In this document: positions 7,217-14,626 of the stretch, piece by piece
Position numbering within the stretch: the first letter of the stretch is position 1
How the letters are laid out: every line of letters begins with the position of its first letter
Assembly (NCBI GenBank): GCA_964629825.1
Contig: CAZVUW010000066.1
Location: 1-18,509, forward strand
DNA length: 18,509 bases
Reading direction: 5' to 3'
DNA from: CAZVUW01 sp964629825
GTDB taxonomy: Bacteria > Actinomycetota > Nitriliruptoria > Euzebyales > Egibacteraceae
The notes under the pieces: generated by a model
What the model saw: only the letters and a program-made list of their open reading frames with translations
Told to the model about the DNA's origin: nothing
Databases searched by the model: none
Program-made: the position numbers and the translations under genes

Positions 7217-8187
7217 GACACCACCTCCTGAGCCGCCTCGGCCTCGGCCTCCTGGGCGGTCCTGCCGGTGAGCGCCAGGAACACCTCGTCGAGGCTCGGC
7301 TGCCCGAGTGCGAAGTTGGTCACCTTGATGCCGGCGTGCGACAGATCGACGAGCGCACGGGCGACGAGATCGGGGTCGGAGACGCGGGCGGACAGCGCCG
7401 CCGGGTCCGCCTCGAGGTGGATGTCGACCCCGAGGGTGCCGGCGAGCAGCCGCTCCGCCTCTGCGCGCCGAGCGGGGTCGGCAACCCGGACGTGCAGCGC
7501 CCCGGAACGGACCCGGGCCTTGAGCTCGCTGGGGCTGCCCTCGGCGATCACGCGTCCGTGGTCGATGACCGCTATGCGGTCGGCCAGGCGGTCCGCCTCG
7601 TCCAGGTACTGGGTCGTGAGCAGGACCGTCGTGCCCTCGAGCACCAGGGTTCGCACGATGTCCCACACCTGGTTGCGGCTGCGCGGGTCAAGCCCGGTGG
7701 TCGGCTCGTCCAGGAAGATCAGGTCTGGCGTGACGACGATGCTCGCGGCGATGTCCAACCGCCTGCGCATGCCGCCCGAGTAGTTCTTGACCTGCCGGCC
7801 GGCGGCGTCCTCGAGCCCGAAGGCGGCCAGCAGCTCCTCGGCGCGTGCCCGCGCCGCCGTGCGCGAGTGGCCCAGGAGGCGGGCGAGCAGCACCAGGTTC
7901 TCGGCGCCGGTCAGGTTCTCGTCCAAGGAGGCGAACTGGCCGGTGAGGCTCATGCGGGCGCGCACGGCCTCGGCCTCGGTGACCACGTCGTGCCCGAGGA
8001 CGCGCGCGGTCCCGGAGTCCGGCCGCAGCAGCGTAGCCAGGATTCGGATGGTGGTCGTCTTGCCGGCGCCGTTCGGGCCGAGGAAGCCGTACACGCCGCC
8101 CGCGCCGACGGCCAGATCCAGGCCATCCACGGCCCGGACGTCGCCGAAGCTCTTGACGAGGCCGACGGCCTCGATGGCTGGTTGCAT
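7213..8187 (-). CDS. DrrA-type drug-resistance ABC ATPase
   Basis: A 324-residue ATPase for the DrrB-type permease. Walker A is GPNGAGKTT at 37-45, the Q-loop is LTGQFASLDENLTG with Gln84, the signature is NYSGGM at 135-140, and Walker B is LIFLDE at 156-161. In place of the switch histidine it has Gln193 in TTQYLDEADRLA, which is characteristic of the DrrA subfamily rather than a defect. The C-terminal QPSLDEVFLALTG matches the LDEVF motif known from DrrA. ATG with GGGGAG about 10 bases upstream. It is divergent from pyruvate carboxylase, and a GGAAC-N4-GTTCC dyad sits 58 bases upstream. Confidence 0.95.
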   Translation of the reverse strand: MQPAIEAVGLVKSFGDVRAVDGLDLAVGAGGVYGFLGPNGAGKTTTIRILATLLRPDSGTARVLGHDVVTEAEAVRARMSLTGQFASLDENLTGAENLVLLARLLGHSRTAARARAEELLAAFGLEDAAGRQVKNYSGGMRRRLDIAASIVVTPDLIFLDEPTTGLDPRSRNQVWDIVRTLVLEGTTVLLTTQYLDEADRLADRIAVIDHGRVIAEGSPSELKARVRSGALHVRVADPARRAEAERLLAGTLGVDIHLEADPAALSARVSDPDLVARALVDLSHAGIKVTNFALGQPSLDEVFLALTGRTAQEAEAEAAQEVVS

Positions 8188-8244
8188 GGAAAGCTCCCCT
8201 TCTGGCGACGGGCGCGCTACCAGATGCCCGTCATGCCGACGGCA

Positions 8245-8258
8245 GGAACGCTAGTTCC
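8245..8258. promoter_or_regulatory. GGAAC-GCTA-GTTCC dyad upstream of the drrA-like gene
   Basis: Five-base arms around a four-base centre. Read on the minus strand it contains TAGCGT, a possible -10 hexamer, so a bound protein would block transcription of the DrrAB-like exporter. No matching regulator gene is adjacent. Short perfect dyads of this size can arise by chance, so confidence is low. Confidence 0.33.
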
Positions 8259-8285
8259 GCGCCGGTGGCTGCACCATCGTCTTCA

Positions 8286-8320
8286 GGTCGCAACGGTGGG
8301 TGCGACCGGTCCTAGGACCG
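8286..8320. promoter_or_regulatory. Composite regulatory box, copy 1
   Basis: Two adjoining elements. GGTCGCA at 8286-8292 and TGCGACC at 8301-8307 form a dyad with an 8-base centre. It abuts the perfect 14-bp palindrome CGGTCCTAGGACCG at 8307-8320. The same pair of elements occurs once more, in reversed order, at 15305-15339. The box lies about 75 bases before pyruvate carboxylase and about 100 before the divergent drrA-like gene. The palindrome resembles, loosely, the layout of DosR-type boxes bound by NarL-family regulators. Confidence 0.6.
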
Positions 8321-8353
8321 CCTCCGCGGCGCGAACTAATCGCCGCCTGGCAC

Positions 8354-8359
8354 TAGGCT
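8354..8359 (+). promoter_or_regulatory. Possible -10 of pyruvate carboxylase
   Basis: TAGGCT fits the actinobacterial TANNNT pattern and leaves a leader of about 30 bases containing AGGAG before the ATG. No good -35 is seen, consistent with activator dependence. A similar hexamer, TAGGTT, is found at 15371-15376 behind the second copy of the regulatory box. Confidence 0.3.
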
Positions 8360-8395
8360 CCTCCGCAGCCAGCCCCGCGCGCGCAGGAGACGGCG

Positions 8396-11300
8396 ATGAT
8401 CGAGAAGCTGCTCGTGGCAAACCGCAGCGAGATCGCGATCCGCGCCTTTCGCGCGGCCTATGAGCTCGGCATCACGACCGTCGCGGTGTACACGCAGGAG
8501 GACCGCGACGCGCTCCACCGGCTGAAGGCGGACGAGGCGTATCAGATCGGCGAGCCGGGCCACCCCGTCCGCGCTTACCTCGACATCGAGACGCTGGTCG
8601 AGACCGCCGTGCGGGTCGGCGCCGACGCGATCTACCCAGGCTACGGGTTCCTGTCCGAGAGCCCGGAGTTCGCGCGCGCCTGCGAGGCCGGGGGTCTCAC
8701 CTTCGTCGGGCCACCGGCCGACGTGCTCGCCCTGACCGGCGACAAGCGCAGGGCGCGGCGCGCAGCGACCGAGGCCGGGCTGCCCGTCCTCGCCGGCTCG
8801 GAGCCGATCCGTGACGACGAGCACGCGCTGGCCGCGGCCGAGGAGATCGGCTACCCGGTGTTCGTCAAGGCGGCGGCGGGCGGCGGCGGGCGAGGGCTGC
8901 GGCTGGTCGAGCGACCCGCGGACCTGCCCGCCGCCGTCGCCACGGCGCGACGCGAGGCCGCGGGCGCCTTCAACGACGACACCGTCTTCCTCGAGCAGGC
9001 GGTCGTCCGCCCGCGCCACATCGAGGTCCAGCTGCTCGCCGACGCGGACGGCGAGGTCATCCACCTGTTCGAGCGGGACTGCTCGGTCCAGCGCCGCCAC
9101 CAGAAGGTGGTCGAGATCGCGCCCGCGCCAAACCTCGACCCCGAGCTGCGCGAGCGGCTGTGCGCGGACGCGGTCCGCTTCGGCCGGGCGGTCGGCTATC
9201 GCAACGCCGGGACGGTGGAGTTCCTGGTCGGCGCGGACGGGCGCCATGCGTTCATCGAGATGAACCCGCGCATCCAGGTCGAGCACACGGTCACCGAGGA
9301 GACCACCGACGTCGACATCGTCTCGGCGCAGCTGCAGATCGCCGGCGGCAAGCGCTTCGCCGAGATGGGGCTTCGGCAGGAGGACATCCGTCAGCGCGGC
9401 GTGGCGATCCAGTGCCGCGTGACGACCGAGAACCCGGCCAACGGCTTCAGACCCGACACCGGCCGCATCACTGCGTACCGCTCCGCCGCGGGTGCGGGGA
9501 TCCGGCTGGACGGAGGCTCGGCGTTCGTCGGCGCGAACGTCAGCCCGTACTTCGACTCGCTGCTGGTGAAGGTGACCGCGCGCGGACGCGATCTCCACCA
9601 GGCCGCGCTGAGAGCCCGCCGCGCGCTGGCCGAGTTCCGCATCCGCGGCGTGTCGACGAACGTGGCCTTCCTGCGCGCCGTCCTCTCGGATCCCGACTTC
9701 CTGGCCGGCCGCACCGACACCAGCTTCATCGATCGGCGACCGCACCTCACCAGCGCCTCGGCGGGCGCGGACCGCGGCTCGAAGCTGCTGGCCTACCTGG
9801 CGGACGTGACGGTCAACACGCCTCACGGCCCGGCGCCGGCGGGGGCGGATCCGCGCAGCAAGCTGCCTCCGGTTGACGCGCCCGAGGAGCTGCCTCAGGC
9901 AGGCGGATCGGGCGGCGACAGCGAGGGCGGCTTCCCTCGGGGCAGCAGGCAGCGGCTGCTCGAGCTCGGGCCGGAGGGCTTCGCGCGCTGGATGCGGGAC
10001 TCCCAGGCTTTGCTGGTCACCGACACGACCATGCGCGATGCCCATCAGTCGCTGCTGGCCACCCGCATGCGCACCTACGACATGCTCGGCGTCGCACCGG
10101 TGATCGCCCGGCTCCTCCCGCAGCTGCTGAGCCTGGAGGTGTGGGGCGGTGCCACCTATGACGTCGCGCTGCGCTTCCTGCACGAGGACCCATGGGAGCG
10201 CCTCGCGGCCCTGCGGGAGGCCATCCCGAACCTGTGCCTGCAGATGCTGCTGCGCGGCAACAACGCCGTCGGCTACACGACCTACCCGCCGGAGCTCGTG
10301 CGCGCCTTCGTCGCCGAGGCGCACGACTGCGGGATCGACATCTTCCGCATCTTCGACGCCCTGAACGACGTCGAGCGGATGCGCGCCGCGATCGAGGCGA
10401 CCAGGGAGGTCGGCGCCGTCGCCGAGGCCACCATCTGCTACACGGGCGACCTCTCGGACCCCGGCGAGCGCGTCTACACCCTCGACCACTACCTCGGCGT
10501 AGCCTCGGCCCTGGTCGACGCCGGAGCCCACATCCTGTGCGTCAAGGACATGGCCGGCCTGCTGCGCCCGCCGGCCGCGCGGACTCTGATCACGGCTCTG
10601 CGCGAGTCCTTCGACCTGCCGGTCCATCTGCACACGCACGACACCGCCGGCGGTCAGCTCGGCACCTGCGTCGCCGCGATCGAGGCCGGTGTCGACGCCG
10701 TCGACGGTGCGGCAGGGCCGCTGTCGGGGATGACCAGCCAGCCCAACCTCGCTGCGATCGTGGCTGCCACCGACCACACCGAGCGCGCGACCGGCCTGTC
10801 GATGGACGCCCTCGGCGATCTGGAGCCGTACTGGGAGGCCGTGCGCAACCTCTACGCGCCGTTCGAGTCCGGCCTGCGCTCGCCGACCGGCACCGTGTAC
10901 CGGCACGAGATCCCCGGCGGTCAGCTGTCGAACCTGCGCCAGCAGGCCGTCGCCCTCGGCCTCGCAGAGCGCTTCGAGGACATCGAGCGGCTGTACGCCC
11001 GCTGCGACAAGCTGCTCGGCGGCCTGATCAAGGTCACGCCGACCAGCAAGGTGGTGGGCGACCTGGCGCTGTACCTGGCCTCGACCGGCATCGACCCCGA
11101 CGAGCTCGAAGCCGACCCCGGCCGCTTCGACCTGCCCGACTCGGTCATCGGCTTCCTGCAGGGTGAGCTCGGGGAGCCGGTCGCCGGGTGGCCCGAGCCG
11201 TTCCGCAGCGCGGCGCTGCGCGGCCGGCCGCGGGAGCTGCCCCAGCCGACCCTGACCGATGAGCAGCGCGCCGCGCTCAGCCAGGCGGGTGAGGAGCGGC

Positions 11301-11836
11301 GTCGCGCGCTCAACCACCTGCTCTTCCCCGGCCCCGCCAGGGACTTCGAGCAGGCCCAGGAGCGCTACGGCGACCTCTCGGTGGTCCCGACGCGCGCCTT
11401 CCTGTACGGCCTGGAGCACGGCGAGGAGATCGAGGTCGACCTCGAGCCCGGCGTGCGGCTGTTCGTCGAGCTCGAGGCCGTGGGCGATGCCGACGAGCAC
11501 GGCATCCGCACGGTGCTGTGCTCGCTGAACGGGCAGGCCCGACCCGTCGACGCGCGCGACCGCAGCATCACCGCCGACGTCGCTCCGGCCGAGAAGGCCG
11601 ACCCAAGCGTGGTCGGCCACATCGCCGCACCGCTGACGGGCGTCGTCACGGTGGCGGTCGAGCAGGGCGCGAAGGTCGCCGCCGGCGACGCGATCGCCAC
11701 CATCGAGGCCATGAAGATGGAGTCCGCCGTCACCGCGCCCGTTGACGGCGTGGTCGAGCGGATCGTCGTCACCTCCGGGACCGGTGTCGAGCCGGGCGAC
11801 CTGCTGATGGTGATCGTCCCCGTGACGGACGGCTGA
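8396..11836 (+). CDS. pyc: Pyruvate carboxylase
   Basis: A 1146-residue single-chain enzyme carboxylating pyruvate to oxaloacetate with ATP and bicarbonate, refilling the TCA cycle in the cytoplasm. The order is standard. Biotin carboxylase spans about 1-450, starting MIEKLLVANRSEIAIR, with ATP-grasp loop KAAAGGGGRGL and the EMNPRIQVEH catalytic stretch from residue 288. A Pro/Gly-rich linker of about 40 residues follows. The carboxyltransferase domain covers about 540-815, with DTTMRDAHQSLLATR from 543, carboxylated Lys717 in VKDMAG and HTHDTAGG for the metal. Then come the conserved PYC allosteric/CT tail and the biotinyl domain with EAMKMES, biotin on Lys1107. The start has AGGAG seven bases upstream. 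A six-base gap leads to an exporter gene, suggesting co-transcription. A composite regulatory box lies upstream. Confidence 0.97.
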   Translation: MIEKLLVANRSEIAIRAFRAAYELGITTVAVYTQEDRDALHRLKADEAYQIGEPGHPVRAYLDIETLVETAVRVGADAIYPGYGFLSESPEFARACEAGGLTFVGPPADVLALTGDKRRARRAATEAGLPVLAGSEPIRDDEHALAAAEEIGYPVFVKAAAGGGGRGLRLVERPADLPAAVATARREAAGAFNDDTVFLEQAVVRPRHIEVQLLADADGEVIHLFERDCSVQRRHQKVVEIAPAPNLDPELRERLCADAVRFGRAVGYRNAGTVEFLVGADGRHAFIEMNPRIQVEHTVTEETTDVDIVSAQLQIAGGKRFAEMGLRQEDIRQRGVAIQCRVTTENPANGFRPDTGRITAYRSAAGAGIRLDGGSAFVGANVSPYFDSLLVKVTARGRDLHQAALRARRALAEFRIRGVSTNVAFLRAVLSDPDFLAGRTDTSFIDRRPHLTSASAGADRGSKLLAYLADVTVNTPHGPAPAGADPRSKLPPVDAPEELPQAGGSGGDSEGGFPRGSRQRLLELGPEGFARWMRDSQALLVTDTTMRDAHQSLLATRMRTYDMLGVAPVIARLLPQLLSLEVWGGATYDVALRFLHEDPWERLAALREAIPNLCLQMLLRGNNAVGYTTYPPELVRAFVAEAHDCGIDIFRIFDALNDVERMRAAIEATREVGAVAEATICYTGDLSDPGERVYTLDHYLGVASALVDAGAHILCVKDMAGLLRPPAARTLITALRESFDLPVHLHTHDTAGGQLGTCVAAIEAGVDAVDGAAGPLSGMTSQPNLAAIVAATDHTERATGLSMDALGDLEPYWEAVRNLYAPFESGLRSPTGTVYRHEIPGGQLSNLRQQAVALGLAERFEDIERLYARCDKLLGGLIKVTPTSKVVGDLALYLASTGIDPDELEADPGRFDLPDSVIGFLQGELGEPVAGWPEPFRSAALRGRPRELPQPTLTDEQRAALSQAGEERRRALNHLLFPGPARDFEQAQERYGDLSVVPTRAFLYGLEHGEEIEVDLEPGVRLFVELEAVGDADEHGIRTVLCSLNGQARPVDARDRSITADVAPAEKADPSVVGHIAAPLTGVVTVAVEQGAKVAAGDAIATIEAMKMESAVTAPVDGVVERIVVTSGTGVEPGDLLMVIVPVTDG

Positions 11837-11842
11837 CGGCCG

Positions 11843-13237
11843 GTGGCCGCCGTCCGGCTGTCCGACGCGGAGGGTCGCTGGGTCCTGGCCGCGACGGTCC
11901 TCGGCTCCTCGGTGGTGTTCCTGACCAGCACGGTCGTGAACGTCGCGCTGCCCGCGCTCGGCGAGGACCTGGACGCCGGCATCGCCGGTCGGCAGTGGGT
12001 GGTGAGCGGCTACCTGCTGACGCTGTCGGCGCTGATCCTGCTGGGCGGGTCGCTAGGTGACCGGCTGGGTCGGCGCAAGATCTTCAGCGTCGGGTTGGTC
12101 TGGTTCGGGGTGGTCTCGGTCGCCTGCGCGCTGGCTCCGACCCTGACCGCGCTGGTGCTGTTCCGCATCCTGCAGGGAGTCGGCGGGGCGCTGCTGACGC
12201 CCGGCAGCCTCTCGATCCTCCAGGCGACGTTCGTGCCCGAGGACCGGGCGCGCGCCATCGGCGCCTGGTCCGCGCTGATCTCGATCGCCACGGCGATCGG
12301 GCCGCTGGTCGGCGGGCTGCTGGTCGACGCGCTGAGCTGGCGCTGGATCTTCCTGGCGCCACTGCCGCTGGTCGTGCTGGCGACGTACGCGGCCGTCGCA
12401 CGGGTGCCCGAGACCCGCGACCCGGCCGAGATCCGCATCGACTGGTCTGGCGCGCTGCTGTCGATCGTGGGGCTGGCGGGCGTGACGTTCGCGCTGATCG
12501 AGGCGCCGCGGCGAGGGCTGTCGGCTGGTCTTGTGGTCGCTGCGGTGGTCGGCGTGGCGGCCCTGGTCGCGTTCGTCGTTGTCGAGCGGCGCAGCCCCGC
12601 CGCGATGCTGCCGCCCGAGGTGTTCGCCTCGAGCCAGTTCAGCGCCGCCAACGCGCTGACCTTCGTGGTCTACGCGGCGCTCGGCGGGGTGAGCTTCCTG
12701 TTCGTGCAGCAGCTGCAGATCGTGCTCGGCTACACCGCAACCGCGGCCGGTGCGGCGTTCCTGCCCGTCAGCGCGCTGCTGCTCCTGCTGTCCGAGCGCA
12801 GCGGTGCGCTGGCCCAGGCGATCGGGCCGCGCCGCCCGCTGGCGATCGGCTCGGCGCTGCTGGCCGCCGCGATGCTCTGGATGGCCGCCATCGGCCCCGA
12901 CGCCGGGTACCTGACCGTGGTGCTGCCGGCGACCCTGCTGTTCGGCATCGGGCTCGTCGGCATCGTCGCGCCCGTCACCGCCACTGCGCTGGCCGCCGTC
13001 GACGAGCGCCACAGCGGCGTGGCCTCGGGCGTCAACAACGCCGTCGCCCGCGTTGCGCAGCTGCTGGCCGTGGCTGCCCTGCCGGTGGCCGCCGGTCTCG
13101 GCGCCAGCGGTGGGGACGTCCCACCCGAGCGCTTCGCAGCGGGCTTCACCCGCGCCATGCTGATCACCGCCGGCCTCGCCGCAGTCGGCGCGGTGATCGG
13201 GTGGACGGCGATCAGCGACGACGTGCTGGGCTCCTGA
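11843..13237 (+). CDS. MFS exporter, DHA2 (EmrB/QacA) family
   Basis: A 464-residue proton-driven multidrug-type exporter. It starts with a hydrophobic helix containing VLGSSVVFLTSTVVNVALPALGEDL, typical of TM1 in DHA2 proteins (motif D1), followed by RQWVVSGYLLTLSALILLGGSLGDRLGRRK with motif A, and the GPLVGGLL motif C in TM5. Hydrophobicity suggests 14 transmembrane helices, though the central ones near 215-260 are harder to count. The start is GTG at 11843, six bases after the pyruvate carboxylase stop, with no strong ribosome binding site; translation may be partly coupled. Substrate is unknown. An exporter co-transcribed with pyruvate carboxylase has no obvious metabolic explanation. Confidence 0.92.
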   Translation: MAAVRLSDAEGRWVLAATVLGSSVVFLTSTVVNVALPALGEDLDAGIAGRQWVVSGYLLTLSALILLGGSLGDRLGRRKIFSVGLVWFGVVSVACALAPTLTALVLFRILQGVGGALLTPGSLSILQATFVPEDRARAIGAWSALISIATAIGPLVGGLLVDALSWRWIFLAPLPLVVLATYAAVARVPETRDPAEIRIDWSGALLSIVGLAGVTFALIEAPRRGLSAGLVVAAVVGVAALVAFVVVERRSPAAMLPPEVFASSQFSAANALTFVVYAALGGVSFLFVQQLQIVLGYTATAAGAAFLPVSALLLLLSERSGALAQAIGPRRPLAIGSALLAAAMLWMAAIGPDAGYLTVVLPATLLFGIGLVGIVAPVTATALAAVDERHSGVASGVNNAVARVAQLLAVAALPVAAGLGASGGDVPPERFAAGFTRAMLITAGLAAVGAVIGWTAISDDVLGS

Positions 13238-13294
13238 GGCGCGCCGGGATCGGCGGCCGCCACCGCCACCCGATCAGGACGTCCCACCTCCCCG

Positions 13295-13340
13295 ACGGTT
13301 GGACATTTGGCCCGAGATCTCGGGCCAAGTATCCAACCGT
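13295..13340. repeat. Large near-perfect palindrome between exporter and kinase genes
   Basis: The core at 13307-13328 is a perfect 22-bp palindrome with half TTGGCCCGAGA. Outside it, ACGGTTGGA at 13295-13303 pairs with TCCAACCGT at 13332-13340, the intervening triplets giving one mismatch, one A-T and one G-T pair. The two 23-base halves therefore agree at 21 positions. Pairing may continue outward with CCACC (13284-13288) and GGTGG (13345-13349). It starts 57 bases after the exporter stop and could act as a bidirectional terminator, but the absence of a loop and the near-identity of the halves are unusual. It may be one copy of a dispersed palindromic repeat. Confidence 0.75.
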
Positions 13341-13352
13341 GGAGGGTGGGTG

Positions 13353-13406
13353 GGAGGCGTGGAGGCGTGGAGGCGTGGGGGCTGGGGGGCTGGGGCGGGA
13401 TGGGGG
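13353..13406 (+). repeat. GGAGGCGT tandem repeats running into a G-quadruplex-prone tract
   Basis: Three exact tandem copies of GGAGGCGT cover 13353-13376. They are followed at 13377-13406 by five G runs of 5, 6, 4, 3 and 5, separated by one- or two-base loops. This strongly fits the G-quadruplex pattern on the plus strand. The tract lies about 80 bases before the kinase start, upstream of its likely transcription start. Confidence 0.7.
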
Positions 13407-13471
13407 CTGCCGAGGCGGGGCGGCGAAAGGGCGTTGGGACCTGCTCAGGACGGCCGGGGTTGACGCGCCGA

Positions 13472-13477
13472 TATCGT
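13472..13477 (+). promoter_or_regulatory. Possible -10 for a leaderless kinase transcript
   Basis: TATCGT fits TANNNT and ends seven bases before the GTG at 13484. No ribosome binding site at useful spacing precedes that GTG, so a leaderless start is plausible. No -35 is visible. Confidence 0.35.
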
Positions 13478-13483
13478 CGGAGC

Positions 13484-14626
13484 GTGGACTGCGACCCGCG
13501 CCTGCCCCAGCCGGGCGCCCTGGCGGCGCTCAACAGCGAGCTGCTCGACATCGCCGACGCGCGCTCGTCGGCGAGCGTGCTCGAGCGGCTGGTCGAGGCC
13601 GCGCGCCGGCTGGTCGGGGCGCGCTATGCGGCGCTCGGCATCCCCGACGAGCACGGCGGGTTCGCGCAGTTCCTGACCGTCGGGATCAGCGAGGAGCAGA
13701 TGGCCCGGATCGGGCCGCTGCCGCGGGTGCACGGGCTGCTGGCGGCGATGCTCAAGGAGTCCAAGCCCTACCGCACGCCCGACATCACCGCCGACCCGCG
13801 CTACCGCTACTGGCCGGAGCACCACCCCGACATGCGCTCATTCCTGGGCGTGCCGGTGCTCAGCGGCGGTGATGTGATCGCGGCCTTCTACCTGACCGAC
13901 AAGCTCGACGCCGCGGAGTTCAGCGCCGAGGACGAGCGCCTGATCGAGCTGCTCGCCGCACATGCCGCCGTGGCGATCGTCAACGCGCGGATGTGGGATG
14001 ACGCCCAGGAGGATCTGACGCTGCGGGAGCGCGCCCGGCTCGCGCGCGACCTGCACGACGCCATGAGCCAGACCCTGTTCAGCCTCCAGCTGACCGCTGC
14101 GACCGCCGCCGAGGCCGTGGAGGAGGATCCCGCCGCGGCACGCGAGCACCTGGAGCGAGTGCGCGAGATGGCACGCACGGTGCAGTCCGAGCTGCGCTCG
14201 ATCGTGGTCGACCTCGCACCGCCGGACCTCGCCGCCGATGGGCTCGTGGAGACCCTGCGCAAGCACGTCGCCCTGCTGGACCGCCTGAACGAGCAGCAGA
14301 TCAACCTGCGAGTCGTCGGCGAGGGCGACCTCGGCGATCGCTCCGAGGTCGCGCTGCTGCGCATCGCCCAGGAGGCTCTGCACAACGCCCTGCGGCATGC
14401 CGAGGCCGAGTCCGTCGACGTGTCGCTGGTGATCGAGGACGGCCAGGCCATGCTGGAGGTGCGCGACGACGGCAGGGGGTTCGACCCGGACGCGCCCCTG
14501 GTCAGCGCGACGCGGCTGGGTCTGACGTCGATGCGCTACCGGGCGCGCGCGGCGGGCGGGCGGCTCGAGGTCACCTCGGCGCCCGGCGCCGGCACGCTGG
14601 TGAGAGCGAAGGTGCCCCGTGTCTGA
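13484..14626 (+). CDS. GAF-domain sensor histidine kinase, DosS/DevS-like
   Basis: A 380-residue cytoplasmic kinase: one GAF domain at about 28-168, a HisKA_3 dimerisation domain with phospho-acceptor His191 in RARLARDLHDAMSQ, and a HATPase_c domain with EALHNALRHA from 297, DDGRGFD near 329 and a C-terminal GLTSMRYRARAAGG. From memory of M. tuberculosis DosS, its GAF-A aligns well here: LVxARYxA, RIGxLP, HHPDMRSFLGVPV and YLTDK. His114 falls at DosS haem-ligand His149 and Tyr136 at distal Tyr171, so a haem gas or redox sensor is possible. DosS itself has two GAF domains; this has one. The GTG start is chosen because the open frame upstream reads through the palindrome and G-rich repeat and gives unnatural sequence. 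It overlaps the response regulator by 8 bases. Confidence 0.9.
   Translation: MDCDPRLPQPGALAALNSELLDIADARSSASVLERLVEAARRLVGARYAALGIPDEHGGFAQFLTVGISEEQMARIGPLPRVHGLLAAMLKESKPYRTPDITADPRYRYWPEHHPDMRSFLGVPVLSGGDVIAAFYLTDKLDAAEFSAEDERLIELLAAHAAVAIVNARMWDDAQEDLTLRERARLARDLHDAMSQTLFSLQLTAATAAEAVEEDPAAAREHLERVREMARTVQSELRSIVVDLAPPDLAADGLVETLRKHVALLDRLNEQQINLRVVGEGDLGDRSEVALLRIAQEALHNALRHAEAESVDVSLVIEDGQAMLEVRDDGRGFDPDAPLVSATRLGLTSMRYRARAAGGRLEVTSAPGAGTLVRAKVPRV

Noticed and set aside
7217..7666. Upstream extension of the DrrB-type permease frame
   Set aside because: Arg/Pro/Gly-rich sequence reading out of phase through the DrrA-type ATPase; MTIAPEH at 7216 with an ATGA overlap is the normal start.
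7213..8187. Defective ATPase because the switch histidine is Gln
   Set aside because: Gln at this place (TTQYLDEAD) is characteristic of DrrA-type ATPases; all other motifs are intact.
8336..11620. A 1094-codon open frame on the minus strand opposite pyruvate carboxylase
   Set aside because: It mirrors the codon structure of a conserved gene in GC-rich DNA, its composition (Asp/Arg/Gly/Gln rich) is typical of antisense shadows, and no family motif is visible.
13307..13483. A 59-residue N-terminal extension of the histidine kinase from ATG-like starts near 13307
   Set aside because: It translates half of the palindrome and the GGAGGCGT repeats, giving unnatural Gly/Trp/Arg sequence with no start signal.
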